The notes below the pieces were generated by a model, which was given only the letters and a program-made list of their open reading frames with translations, was not told the DNA's origin and ran no database searches. The position numbers were made by a program, and so were the translations under genes. From Lunularia cruciata (lineage: Eukaryota > Streptophyta > Marchantiopsida > Lunulariales > Lunulariaceae), in the NCBI GenBank assembly GCA_948567375.1, contig OX419760.1, positions 53,630,001-53,694,000 of the forward strand: a stretch of 64,000 bases of DNA, written 5' to 3'. Within the stretch, counting starts at the first letter, position 1. Each line of letters begins with the position of its first letter. Positions 45,321 to 56,157 of this stretch are shown piece after piece.

Positions 45321-46683
45321 CAACCAGTCAATACGTCTTCCACTCCTACTACAGTTACAGAGGATACTTGGGAGCCAGATCTTGGACCCAAGATTATTGG
45401 AGAGGAAAGACGGAGGGTTTGGAGGTTCTTGAGGAGTCACACAAGTTGTTTTGCCTTCAGTATGAAGGATTTGGGTGCTCTGAAGGGACCTGGTATACGG
45501 ATTGAGCTGACTAGTGACACACCAATTTTCCGACATCCTTATCAATATAGTGATATGGAGAGGACATTGATTTAGAGCCGGAGTAGTGACCTTTTTGAGG
45601 CTGGTTTGGTGGAGATTTCACATAGAGAGTATGCATCAGCAACGGTGATGCCAGCCAAGAAGGATATGCATGGCAACTATACAGATTGGCGGATGTGTGG
45701 AGATTACCGTCCTATCAACCAACAGACCAGGGCTGATTGGTATGTCATGCCTACATCGGAGGAGATTTTTGATGCGATTGGGCATGCAAAGGTCTTCAGT
45801 ACTTTGGATCTTTGAGCGGGATATCATCAGTTGCCGATCAAGGAGGAGGATAAGTCCAAGACAATATTTTAGGCTATTGATCCTCATGGCAAGGATGTGT
45901 TATATCAGTGGAGGTTCTTACCATTTGGGTTGAAGAACGCTCCTATTGAGTTCCAAAGGATCATGGATAGGATCCTAGCTGGATTGGATTTTGCTCGGTG
46001 CTATATTGATGACATTTTGGTTTATAGCACTATTGTGGAGGAGCATGAGAGACAGTTGTTGGAGGTGTTTGAGAGGTTGAGATCTCATGGACTCAAATTA
46101 CATCCTGGGAAGTGTTGGTTCTTCCACAAGTAGGTTGAGTATTTGAGTCACACTATCTACCCAGGAGGACTTGGTGTCTAGCAGACCAAGGTGGAGGCTA
46201 TTGCACGTATTCCTCGGCCTACGGATGTGAGCAGAGTGTGAGCATTCCTTGGGTTGGCAAACTTCTATCGCCGCTATGTTAGAGGATTTAGTGCCATTGC
46301 CAAGGCCTTGACAAAGCTGACCAAGCTTACACAGGAATGATGTTGGGGAGATGAGCAGGAGAGAGCTTTTGTAGAGCTCAAGGAGAGGTTGACATCTGCT
46401 CCTATTTTGAGGAGACCGATCAGGGGACGACCATTTCAGGTTCATATTGATTGGAGTATGTTGGGGCTTGGAGCGGGGCTCACCCAACATGATGATGAGG
46501 AGAAGGAGTTTGTGGTGGCCTATGCTAGTCGCTCCAACAATTCAGCGGAGGCAAAGTATAGTTCATATGAGGATGAGTGCTTGGTAGCAGTTTGGGCAGT
46601 AGCACATTTCCGATGTTACCTATTTGGTAACCCCTTCACTCTCATCACTGATCATCAGGCACTGAAGTGGTTGATGGAGTCCG
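45321..46683 (+). pseudogene. reverse transcriptase and RNase H of D (N-terminal part of the split)
   Basis: The methyltransferase frame continues directly. RT blocks are SATVMPAKKDMHGN, WRMCGDYRPIN, FSTLDL, FLPFGLKNAPIEFQRIMDR and the catalytic YIDDILVY (about 45999-46022) with both aspartates. Thumb blocks FLGLANFYRRYVRG lie near 46240. RNase H blocks are FQVHIDWSMLGLGAGLTQ, EYSSYEDECLV-like (KYSSYEDECLVAVWAV) and TLITDHQALKWLME. Stops occur near 45814, 45871, 46132 and a few more positions, without frameshift. The frame is cut by A13 after LMES. Confidence 0.85.
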
Positions 46684-49600
46684 TGTGGTGCCCACATTTT
46701 TTGTTTTTTTCAAAATAAAGGAGAAGAAGTGTATAGAGGAGTTGGATTGCGCCTGTATGGCCGAAGAAGGCGAAGAAAATTGTCTTTGGGATGAAACCCA
46801 AAGTAAAGTGACTTTGGGTCATAAGGCAAAGTATTTGGAAATGCCGTGTCAGCATACAATACAAAGTAAATTGTCTTTGGATCGGGGGGAGCTCAACCCG
46901 AGGCAAAGACAGTCTAACAACCTTTCGTCGGGGCGAGAAATTCAAGAAGGGGCCGTTTCAAAACTAGCGGCTCATACGCGTGAAGGTTGATTGACAGTGA
47001 CAGGTGCATGCCGGAGGTGTGATTTCTTGGTAGAAACTCAAAGTGATGGAAGACAAAGAAGTGCAACTCTATAAAAATTGAAACTGCAATGACGAAATGT
47101 TGAGCAATTTTCCTTTGCCGTTGAGGAGTCGTCTTGCAGGTGATCGGGGAAAGGGAAATAGAGTTGGACTCGTGGTAGTGCACAAGGGAGAAGTCGCAAG
47201 AGAGAAATCAAGAGACAGTAAGAAAGCAAAAGAGATGGGAGGAGGGAAGAAGAACTCCGAATTTGCATTGAGAAATCATGCAATTTGGAGATCAGATATA
47301 GTTGCGAGGATCAAAGTCTTGAGCCGACTTTGGATCACTTTTCTAGCATGGAACTAGAACGTAAGTTTTCCAGGATTCATGACAGAAATCATCGAGAGTA
47401 AATGTCTCGATGGTCCCGAGGAAGAAGGGAAGAGAGGAAATCCGGCTTGCTGGACAGAGTCGGATTGGAGACTTGTACTTGGGAAGGAGGCGGGTTTGGA
47501 GCAGGGAGCCACGTTCTTGGGGAAAGGAGAGATAGCCCAAGAAACGCAGGAGGTGAGAGATGCCTTCTCGTCGAAGAGGACAAAGAACGGGTACAAAGTT
47601 GAGAGCTACAAAGACCTTGTGAGGAGAGGAATTGTGAGTGCACTAATGGCCATCCTGAAGCCGGAGAGAACTACCTATGTGATGAAACACCAAGCGGTGT
47701 TCTTTCACAAGTTATTTGCAGGAGAACCGATCAATTGGGCAAGGTGCTTTCACAGGAGAACAAGGCAAATGGTGTGGAATCTGCGGGACAAGTCGCCTCC
47801 CCACTACATCATACCATTTGCAACACATTTCTACCTCGGGTTGAATTTGCTCAATTTGGCGGAGCGCAATAGAATGGTGTCTCATTTCCATCCTGACTTG
47901 AGAAGAGAAGTCGACGCGGAGGAGCAGCAATACATTCTCCAAATCCGGAGCACGGATGATTACTACGCAAAGACAGGGAAGAACGTGGAGGTCGTTGTAA
48001 GTACCCTGACTAAGAAGAGAACTCGGCAAGCAGAAGCCGAAGAAAACAAGAAACCTTGGAAGATGCAGAAAAATAACCCGAGGTGAGGAATGGTGGTGAT
48101 TGAGTCAGAAGATGAAGACTCAGAAGGCAAAGCCAAGCTCAAGACGGAGGACTCGGAACATGAGGAGGAACCTGAGCTGACACTGCAGAGTGGAGATACT
48201 AGCAATGATAGTGAAGAGGGTGGAGAAATGACCTCGGCACCAGCGGCTGAAGAATACGAAGAAGAACTGCAAGCCGAAGTAGAAGCCGAAAACAATGCGG
48301 CGCTGGAAGATGAAGTACCAGTGCTTGAGGAGAAGAAGATTGCAGTACAGCGAGGAGTTCGCTCGAGACGTAAGGTGAAGTGTGAAGCGGGGCCGAGTAG
48401 AGTGAAGGAAGAGGTAGAAGAAAGCTCAGGCAGTGAGGCGTCAATTCCGATACAAAGACTCCAGAGAAGAAGGCGAGTATTGGGAGAACACGAAGAAAGA
48501 AGAGAGACCACTCCGTAGGAGGAAGAAGTTGCTAGTAATGGAGTAGATTACCTGCTAAAGGTAGTATGCCCGCTGTTGGTGAAGTTGGAGAAGAAGAAGA
48601 AGGAGATGCAGTCTACTTGTCCCGAGGTAAAGACTGTTTTGCAGGTCTTATCAAGATTAGAAGAAGAAAACTCGGGGTTGAAGAAGAGTATAACCCAAGG
48701 TGAGGAGGAGAGAGAAAAACTGTGAGCGGAAGCAGTAGAGAGAAGTCAGGTAATCAAAGACCTGAAGAGAGAAGTGAGTTATCAAGAGGATCTTGCAAGG
48801 AAGAGTGACATCGCAAGGGAGAGACAGGTAGCGGAATTCAAAATCTTGAAGCAGCAGTTTGCTGATTCAAGAGTAGAGCTTATCCATGCTATGGCGAGGG
48901 TAGCATTGAAGGATCAAGAGCTCGATCAAGTGATGGAGAGTATGGAGGAGAAGAAGCAACTCTGGCAAAGAGAGTTGTCTGTGCGGCATAGAGAAGAAGA
49001 GAGATTACGAGAATTACTTTGTAATCAGGACGAGAAAATTGTATAGAAGGAGAAAGAGAAGGAAGCAGTGAAGGCCGAATTCGAAGAAGAATTGGCGATG
49101 TATCGAGAGGAATGGCTTGCAGATTGGGAACGAGAACAAAAGACAAGATTGGAGCCATTGAAGGAAATAGTCCTTAGAGTGAACGCAATGTTAAGTACAG
49201 AAGCCAGCGTTCGAATTGAAGAAACAAGACTGCACGAGTTGAAGTTGTTGGTGCAGGAGACGAGGCAAAGACAAGCAAAAGATACAGATTTGAATGCCTT
49301 GTTGATTAGTCTCAGAACTTGTGTAGACAGGAAGATTTTACAAGTAGAAGACAATATTGCGATTAGATTAGACTTAGTGAGAATAGAGTTAGAAAAGCTT
49401 CGGCAGGATGTTAAGGCAAAACCCGAGGTAGATAACATAGGAATCCAAATGTCTTCGGAGTTGCCCTCAGAGACATTAGAGACGAGTGGGTCGAAAGATG
49501 AAGAGTTAGGTAGACTACACACTAGTGCAATTTTAGATCAGGAAAGAGAATTGCTGGATCAGGTAGAAGATGTAGGAGATGTGAAACCCGAGGAAAATGT

Positions 49601-50463
49601 AGTAGGAAGTAAGATTACTTCAGGTTCGGGTTTGAAAGCCGAGGAAGAAGTAGACATCTGATTCGAGTAGTAACCAATTTGAGATTTGAAGGGGCAGATA
49701 TGAAGAGGTGCATTGTCATTTTGGATCTGCAGGTTAGAACAGTTGTTGTAGAATGGTATAGTTGTTAGAACTGTCGATTGCTTCACTACTTAAGAGTGGC
49801 ATTTGCAGTCAGATGTTGTTCAGTGCTCATTATTTCTGAGAATAGATAAAGCGAAGTGATGTGAAGCAATACTCGTCGCTTGAGCTTGATTCCGAGTATC
49901 AATTTTGCAATTGTGTTTGTGAATGTTTGGAGAAATTCAAAGTGCAAGTCAGAGTGCTTGTTGGATGTTGGATTCCATAGCCTTGATCTTCATTCTGTGT
50001 GTTTGATCCTGAGTGAAGTGCAATCAAAGCAATGTCTTGACAGATCTGAGAGGAATTGTAGTGTTGGTAGTATTCTGCATTTGTGAGTGCAGTGCGAAGT
50101 TGATGTGAAGCAATTTCAATCGAGGAAGTTGTGCCTTCAGTGGAGGGGTGGAACACAATTATGAGGCGAAGTCGTTTTGCAGTGAAGTGCCGTTTTTGTG
50201 AGAGCCTGAATCATCACAATCAAGATTGTTTGGAAAGATTTGATGGAGTTGTGATTAAGAAGTGTTAATTTGTGACAAGACTGAGAATCAATGCTTGTTA
50301 CTCTCTTCTGGGTGTGGTTTCGACCTGAGAGACTAAAGAAGAACTCAAGAAGAACTGAAATTTTTACTTTGCTTTGTATTTGACCAATTCTGACTCGTAT
50401 CTCTGCGGGAACAAACTTTACTTACCCGATTACCGCAAAAGTGATATTTGCCGGGTTGTCACA
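46684..50463 (+). mobile_element. family A copy A13, complete, inserted in D
   Basis: The 3,780-bp unit starts TGTGGTGCCCACA and ends GGGTTGTCACA. Removal of the unit plus 5 bp restores the RNase H sequence LMESDKLSGKLARWAL. The target duplication is degenerate (GTCCG left, ACCTG right). It carries the best-preserved A reading frame. The TATA-like box is mutated (TACTTAAG, 49787-49794). The layout matches A3 and A11. Confidence 0.9.
47097..49661 (+). pseudogene. family A protein in A13, single frame of about 855 codons
   Basis: Everything from 47097 to 49661 lies in one frame, broken only by stops at about 47356, 48084, 48516, 48723 and 49044. The longest open part is 47379-48086 (235 codons). 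Domains are: a short basic N-terminus, a globular domain (RLWITFLAWN, KVESYKDLVRRGIV, QAVFFHKLFAGEPINW, PPHYIIPFATHFYLGLN, RMVSHFHPDLRREVDAEEQ), a Lys-rich linker, an acidic segment, a coiled coil (about residues 480-770) and the C-terminal IGIQMSSELPSETLETSGSKD. A subfamily different from A3/A11 is indicated by the N-terminus. No enzymatic motif is recognised. Single-frame preservation in independent copies implies past selection. Confidence 0.6.
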
Positions 50464-51919
50464 ACCTGACAAGCTTTCAGGGAAGCTTGCACGATGGGCT
50501 CTGATTTTATAGGAGTATGATTTCATAGTTGTTCAGAGACCTGGAGTGGTGAACCATGATGCAGATGGGTTGAGTAGAAACCCATGTCCCAGCCAGCAGG
50601 ATAAGACCGGAGCACGTTCGCATGGTGAGATAGATGAGGAGATGGTGCCAGGTTTGCATGCATCAACCTTTCTGTGTATATTTGCAGAGGCTTTGGTGGT
50701 ATCTCTCTCACCGCATACAAGAGGAGTTATTGAGGTCACAGATCCAGAGAGTGAAGATATTGGTACAGTTCAGCGAGACATTCATGATGATGTCGTAGTG
50801 ATGGACTATCTTTGCACTGGTGTTGTGGGTAGCACAGTTGGGGCCAAGGAGAGAGACCGTGTTCTTCAGCGAGCCAGACGGTTCAAATTGGAGGGTAGAC
50901 ACCTTTTGCATATATGGGAGGATGATAGAGTGCGAGTAGTACCACTTCCATCACAGAGACCACAATTGGTCCGTCATGCTCATGAGGAGCTAGGACATTT
51001 TGGAGTAAAGCGTATGTATAGCTTACTCCAGAGTCATTATTGGTGGCACGGTATGCAGACCGAGGTACAGCTGTTTGTTGCCAGATGTGTGGTTTGTGAC
51101 CGAGTTAGAGCATCATTCAATGCTCCTACGCCACAGTTACACCCATTACCTATCATGGGATTGGGTTACCATTGGAGTTTGGACTTTGCCGGACCTTTAC
51201 CGCTGACTATGAGACATCATCGGTATGTTTTGGTGATAGTGGAGCTCTTCTCCAAGTGGGTTGAGTTGGTGTCACTTCCTGACAAGTCTAGTGAAGGGAC
51301 AGCTTACTCATTCCTGGATCGAGTTCTTAGTCATTTTGGTGCACCAGCTGAGGTTTTGACTGATCAAGGTACAGAGTTCTTAGGGGAGTTTCAGGTCTTG
51401 TGTGACAAGGCTTTGATTGATCATCGTACTACATCTCAAGATCACCTTGAGGCAGATGGCTTAGCAAAGAGAGTAGTTCAGACGGTGAAGAGAGGATTGC
51501 AAAAGTATAGTTTGCAAAGAGGCCACTTGGGAGATTGGGATCTCCAATTACCTTGGTTGGCCATGGGCTATCGGTTCAGCCGGCAAGCCTCCTTAGCATC
51601 CTTCTCTCCATACTTTCTACTCTATGGATGAGATCCAGATTTACCTGAAGCCATTTGTCGAGATGCTACTATAGTTTTGGACTTGGATGACCCCAATGTA
51701 TGGATGAGCGCATGTTCTCAGCGGCCAGAGATCTTTCAGAGAGTGATGCCGATGGCCTTTGAGAACTTGGCAATTGCTCAGCAAAGAGATACTTTACGCT
51801 ATGCTACCATTCAAGGAGGAGGTTATAGAGCCTCAATCCGTTGATTTCATCCAGGCAACTATGTATATCTACAGCATACAGCACCGACAACACTTGATGT
51901 TTCTATAGGCCGCACTATC
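50464..51919 (+). pseudogene. end of RNase H and integrase of D
   Basis: The first 120 bp finish RNase H (LARWALILQEYDF-like, then GVVNHDADGLSRNP). Integrase has the zinc-binding HAHEELGHFG...CVVCDRV region, the core with SLDFAGPLP (D), VLTDQGTEF (D) and, where the third catalytic Glu belongs, DGLAKRVVQ: the expected Glu is Lys (codon AAG at 51467-51469). The C-terminal half contains a stop at 51629 and another near 51842. The stretch 50546-51631 is open for 361 codons. It would insert the cDNA, but this copy lacks the catalytic residue. Confidence 0.85.
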
Positions 51920-52219
51920 TTGAGAGTGCGCAAGGTTTTTCCATTTGGAGTCATTGTGTTAGAAGGACGTGATGGTGTTTTTTGGAAGGATTATGTGCGC
52001 AATTGTGCGCCATGCCACCTCCCAAACATTGATGGTACTATGGACCCAAGCTTGGCACTTGTACGTGCAGGATTGAGATGTATGTTGTGTGGCTCTTCTG
52101 GTGGAGCTGCTACTATGTTAGTGTGTGATAGCTGTTTGAGAGGATGGCATATGGCATGTATGACTCCTCTCCTCACGGTGGTTCCTCAAGGACAGTGCTT
52201 ATGCCCTAGATGTACTTGA
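51920..52219 (+). pseudogene. C-terminal PHD finger of the D polyprotein
   Basis: In frame with integrase, the last 99 codons begin with the integrase tail (FPFGVIVLEGRDGVFWKDY). They then show a C4HC3 PHD finger at 52079-52213: CMLC, an 11-residue loop, CDSC, four residues, H, two residues, C, then a hydrophobic TPLLTVVPQGQ stretch and CPRC. The CDSCxxxWH and VPxG features are typical of PHD fingers; the usual Trp before the last Cys pair is Cys here. PHD fingers commonly bind histone H3 tails, so it could direct integration to, or act with the methyltransferase on, particular chromatin. The natural stop follows at 52217. Confidence 0.85.
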
Positions 52220-52388
52220 CCTATAGCTAGTTCATTCTTTATATGGTATAGATTGCAGACAGGCGACTAACGATGGGACTCCATAGCACCCGGCCTCTTG
52301 ATCTTTGCCCATTAGAGGGTGTACCATATACTTAGAGTAGATGGCTATCTGGAGTTAGAGGGACCTAACCGCCAGCTAGGGGGGCAAT
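52220..52388 (+). other. 3' non-coding region and polypurine tract of D
   Basis: After the Pol stop there is a short non-coding stretch ending in AGGGGGGCAAT (52378-52388), a likely plus-strand primer tract. It is followed immediately by TGTGGCAC, a plausible LTR start. Confidence 0.55.
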
Positions 52389-52493
52389 TGTGGCACTTTA
52401 GAGTCTATGTATGACTTATGTGTGAGTTGTGCTTCTATAGTGTATGATGTTGACAACAATGTATGTTGTGTAGCGATGTATATACGCACAACA
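52389..52493 (+). repeat. repeat X, first copy (LTR start of D)
   Basis: This 105-bp block starts TGTGGCACTTTAGAG and ends CGCACAACA. It follows the polypurine tract directly and recurs at 52946-53050 with few differences. It is either a very short LTR or the first part of a longer one (X plus L). Confidence 0.75.
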
Positions 52494-52495
52494 AC

Positions 52496-52944
52496 TCTCA
52501 TGCCATTTGTAGTGCCGGATCTAGATGCTTCAACACTGGAGTTCCAATGATAGTAGTTAGAGTTATTCTAGCAGTTTCTCAGAGACTACTTTCCGACGGT
52601 TAGATTTCATGTTCGGGGTATTGACTTCACGGTAGGGTCCACCGTCACTTTGCACCATTTGCACCGTCGAGTGTGCCATCACTGGGACCGTTAGGGTTTC
52701 AGTGCTAGCTCAAGTCCAGGGGGTATAGTTTTGAAGTGAGCTCTAGAGAGCTCAATTCTCTGATATTGAGCCTTCGAGTTCCTGGCTATGGTGGACAGAG
52801 GCCGGCAAGCGTCACCTGGATTCTTTATGCTTGAGTGGGTGTGGCTTGATTGTAATCAGTGCCCAGTTGTTGGCAGTTTATAGAGTGACAAAACAAGTAC
52901 TGATCTGAGTTGAGTTGAGTGGAGAATGTTAAGCAATCTGATTA
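52496..52944 (+). repeat. repeat L, right copy
   Basis: This block is the second copy of the ~450-bp block at 39553-40003. It continues directly from X, and is followed by another X rather than by the leader sequence that follows L on the left. Confidence 0.8.
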
Positions 52945-52945
52945 T

Positions 52946-53050
52946 TGTGGCACTTTAGAGTCTATGTATGACTTATGTGTGAGTTGTGCTTCTATAGTGT
53001 ATGATGTTGACAGCGATGTATGTTGTGTAGCGATGAATATACGCACGACA
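52946..53050 (+). repeat. repeat X, second copy, at the right end of D
   Basis: This block is identical in length to the first X and ends CGCACGACA exactly where minus-strand A10 coding sequence resumes. No X is present at the left end of D. Confidence 0.75.
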
Positions 53051-53995
53051 CTTTGGATTGCTGGACTTCAGTTTCTCCTTCACTGCCACTACTCAAATTT
53101 TTGCTCCATAGTGTGAATTCTTCTTCTTCTCTTGAGGCTTCTCCCTTTGACTCAATTTCTCCCCCTGATTTCCCCTCTAATTTCAATTCCTTCACTTCCA
53201 CCGGTGCGGGCTTTGGGTTAAGTTTTTGTAGCTTTTGGGGCTGCAGTGGTATAATTTGTCCTTTGGGTCTATTTTGCTTCTTGGGCATGGGTATATCCAC
53301 TGCAACTATCTTCTCCCTTCCACTGTTCATGTAGTAATCATCACCTTCACGAACCCGCTCAATGTAGTATTGTTCATCCACATTGACTTCCTTGCATAAA
53401 TTTGGGTGAAAGTGGGCCCACATTCTGCTTCTCTCCTCCGAGCTCAATAGATTCAGCCCAAAGTAGAAATGAGCCACAAAGGGTACAAAATAGTGGGGCT
53501 GCATATCCATTCTCCAATCTGTGATCATTTGCCCCACATGTTGGTGCAAACATTTCACCTAGTCCACCACTTCTCTTACAAACATTTGATGGAAGAATAC
53601 TACCAATTGCATCGTGACATCTAGGTGGTTGACTCTAGCTTGAACAAAGCCATCATCATGCTCACAATCCCTCTTCACATTGGATCTTTATAACTATCCA
53701 CCTTGTACCGATTCTTGGTGCAAGGTCTATAGAAATAATTCCTCACCTCGGCAATTTCTTTCAAAGCATCACACTTCCAATAGAAGGTGACACCTCATAC
53801 CTCTCTTGCTTCTCTCCCTAGGACTAATCTCCAATTTGACTCCGTCCATCAAGCCAAATTTCCTCTTTTCCCTTCATGCCAAGGCCCATCCTTGCATTCA
53901 CTAGCGGCAATTTTTACCATGAACCTCAAAAAACTCAAATTCTAGTTCCAAGCTAGAAATGTGATGCAAAGCCTCCATAAAACTTTGATCCTCAC
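53051..53995 (-). mobile_element. family A copy A10, part 3 of 3 (N-terminal domain)
   Basis: The minus strand encodes the globular domain and linker: PHYFVPFVAHFYFGLNLLSS, the RMWAHFHPNLCKEVNVDEQ block, a basic segment (KKQNRPKGQ) and acidic ...GSEGETEVQQSK at the D boundary. Part 2 supplies the next residues. Frame 53558-53051 is open; upstream (to 53995) it is broken by shifts. The extreme 5' end of A10 is missing where A14 begins. Confidence 0.75.
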
Positions 53996-54159
53996 TATGG
54001 TATACACATTTTTGTTTCTTTTCTCATATTTGAAGAAGAAGTGTATAGATGAAGTTGTATTTTGCTTGTATGGCATGAAAGAGGCAAAGAATGGTGTCTT
54101 CAGGTTGTAACCCGAGGTAAAGTGACTTTGTGTCAGAAGACAAAGAACTTGGAGTGGTC
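53996..54159 (+). mobile_element. family A copy A14, first ~160 bp only
   Basis: It starts TATGGTATACACATTTTTG, a mutated A start, and matches the first part of A6 and A13 (AAGAAGTGTATAGA block). It is cut at 54159 by the LTR of C2. Confidence 0.65.
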
Positions 54160-54852
54160 TGTGAGCCTGCATGTCTCTCACTCAAGATGAACCTCTGATG
54201 GCTATTATGGTAGCAGACCATGGACTAAGAAGGCAAGGAATCCCAACTCCATCATACTCCTCTAAGGCTAACACTCCAAGACTCAAGACATTGCTCACTA
54301 GAGAACTCAATGAGAGAGAGATAGTTGCAAAATGAAAGGATGATGAGTACCTCCTCACCCCTTGTTTATATACTTGTGACATAGTTACATACCAAAGTTA
54401 CTAATTACCATAGTAACTCAAATTACTAGGCTAAAAGTCAAGTAAAGTCAAAAAGTAGAAAGGAATATCCATTCACATGGGCATATTCCCCTAAGCATGT
54501 GATCTTATCTTGAACCAATCACTAAGTCAAGGATTCCTTCACATAGGCTATCCTTGGACTATAGAAGAATCCAAAACAAAAAGGCTTGCGGCCCCAAGAG
54601 TTCTCAACTCTTTCCTCAAAGCCAAACACCTAGGAATAATACCAAGTCAACACACTAGAATCCAAGATAGTGGTGCTCATCTTTTCCACTTCATCTAAAG
54701 TAAGGTCCACTCTATCTTATCTATGACTAACTTTAGCTAATCATGACTAATGTTGAACCATTGTTTATCTCTATATAAATAATATCTCTCAAGTGCTTGT
54801 AATACCAAGCTAAATACCGCAATACCACACACATGCACAAATGGGTGTTACA
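54160..54852 (-). repeat. 3' LTR of C2
   Basis: It matches the C LTRs at 37756 and 61425 over its full length, with more differences than the two C1 LTRs show to each other. The TATA box equivalent is at about 54364-54371 on the minus strand. Confidence 0.85.
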
Positions 54853-54884
54853 TTTACCCCCAAACAAAGTTTTCACTTTGTCCT

Positions 54885-56157
54885 CAAAGTGAAGGTCTCT
54901 CTACCTTCTATAATACATCTTCAACTTATCATGGTTACTCCTATCAAACTGTCTTCCTCCCAACTCCTTGAGATCATAGGTGTAATTGCACCACACCTTC
55001 TCCACTATGAAAGTACTTAGGCAAAAACTTCTTTTGCACTCTCTTGAATCAAATAGAATCAAACAACATTACCCAATCACCTTCTTTGAAAGGCTCTACC
55101 TTCTTCTTGCCTTGCCTCTTGTCATAGCTCTCCTTTTTTTTTCCTTTGGGCTTGCTCCACTCAAACCATAGCAACTACTCTTGCCTCCTCCAACTCCATG
55201 AGTTGTTCTTTCCTTGACTTCTCTACATCACCTCCTTGTGCTTTCTTCAATCTCCTATGAATGCTTTGGAAGGTAGGAAGATCAAAGTGAATAGGTAGGG
55301 TAGACTCAATACCATATACCAATTGTAATGGAGAATATCCGGTGGAAGTCTTCATGGTTGTCCTATGCTCCCACAAAACTGCATGAATCCTCTTGTCCTA
55401 ATGATGTTTAGCCCCCTCTATTTTTGCATCTTTGGCCAACATCATGCACAAGGTCTGATTGGTTCTCTTTGCCAAGCCATTGGTATTTGGCTTATAGGAT
55501 GTAGTAACTCTATGTGTGATAGATAAATGTCATATCATGGCTGTAGTTATGCTTCTTGTAAACTCTCCTCCTCTCTCAGAAACCAACTCCAAAGGGCACC
55601 CAAATCTAGTGATAATGCGTTCATAAAGAAATCTACCCACTTCATCTTCACCCTCAATGGTCTAGCCTCAAACCACTTGGTAAGATAATCAGTAACTACC
55701 ACAATATACCGATTGTTCCTTAGGGTTTTATTGAGAGGACCTACAAAATCAATTCCCACTTCTCAAAAGGTCCTAGCAATGGAATTGATCTAAGTGGTGG
55801 AGTGGATGTAGACTTTCTAGCAAAAGCTTGACAAACATGACAAGTTTTGCAATAATCAAGACAATCCTTGAAAATTCCTATCCAATGGTAACCTGCATCT
55901 AGAATCTTGAAAGCAGTCACCTTTCATGCATAGTGTCCTCCACACACTAAACCTTCATGAAACTCCTTTATGAGTAAGATAGACTCCTCCTTACCCACGA
56001 CTCTTTGAAGTAGACCATCTGCTCCTTGGTGAAAAAGAATATCCTCCACCATTGTGTAAGGTCTAGATCTTGTTGCAAGGGCCTTCCTCTCCCTAGCATG
56101 CATCCCTTCTGGATAATTACCTCTTGTCACAAAATCCACAATCTCCTTGTACTCCAT
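54885..56157 (-). pseudogene. integrase of C2
   Basis: Minus-strand pieces show MEYKEIVDFVTRGNYPEGMH, VVGKEESILLIKEFHEG, GIDFVGPLNKTLRNNRYIVV and EHRTTMKTSTGYSPLQLVYG, in the same order as in C1. Several stops and shifts fall between 55870 and 55380. The second catalytic Asp region is disrupted near 55590. Not functional. Confidence 0.75.

Larger units (their letters stand above)
39553..53050 (+). mobile_element. Ty3/gypsy element D carrying a DNA methyltransferase and a PHD finger
   Basis: The order is repeat L, a long leader, gag with two zinc knuckles, protease, C5-cytosine methyltransferase, RT, RNase H, integrase, PHD finger, polypurine tract, repeat X, a second L and a second X. Element A13 splits it at 46684-50463; without that D is about 9.7 kb. 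It sits inside A10, whose N-terminal coding part continues at 53051. Methyltransferase through PHD finger form one frame (with stops) after removal of A13. The ends are unusual: the left end lacks X while the right end has an extra X. The copy is inactive, but its architecture is clear. Confidence 0.85.

Noticed and set aside
50546-50739. Overlapping minus-strand frames at 50523-50739
   Set aside because: Antisense of the D RNase H/integrase frame.
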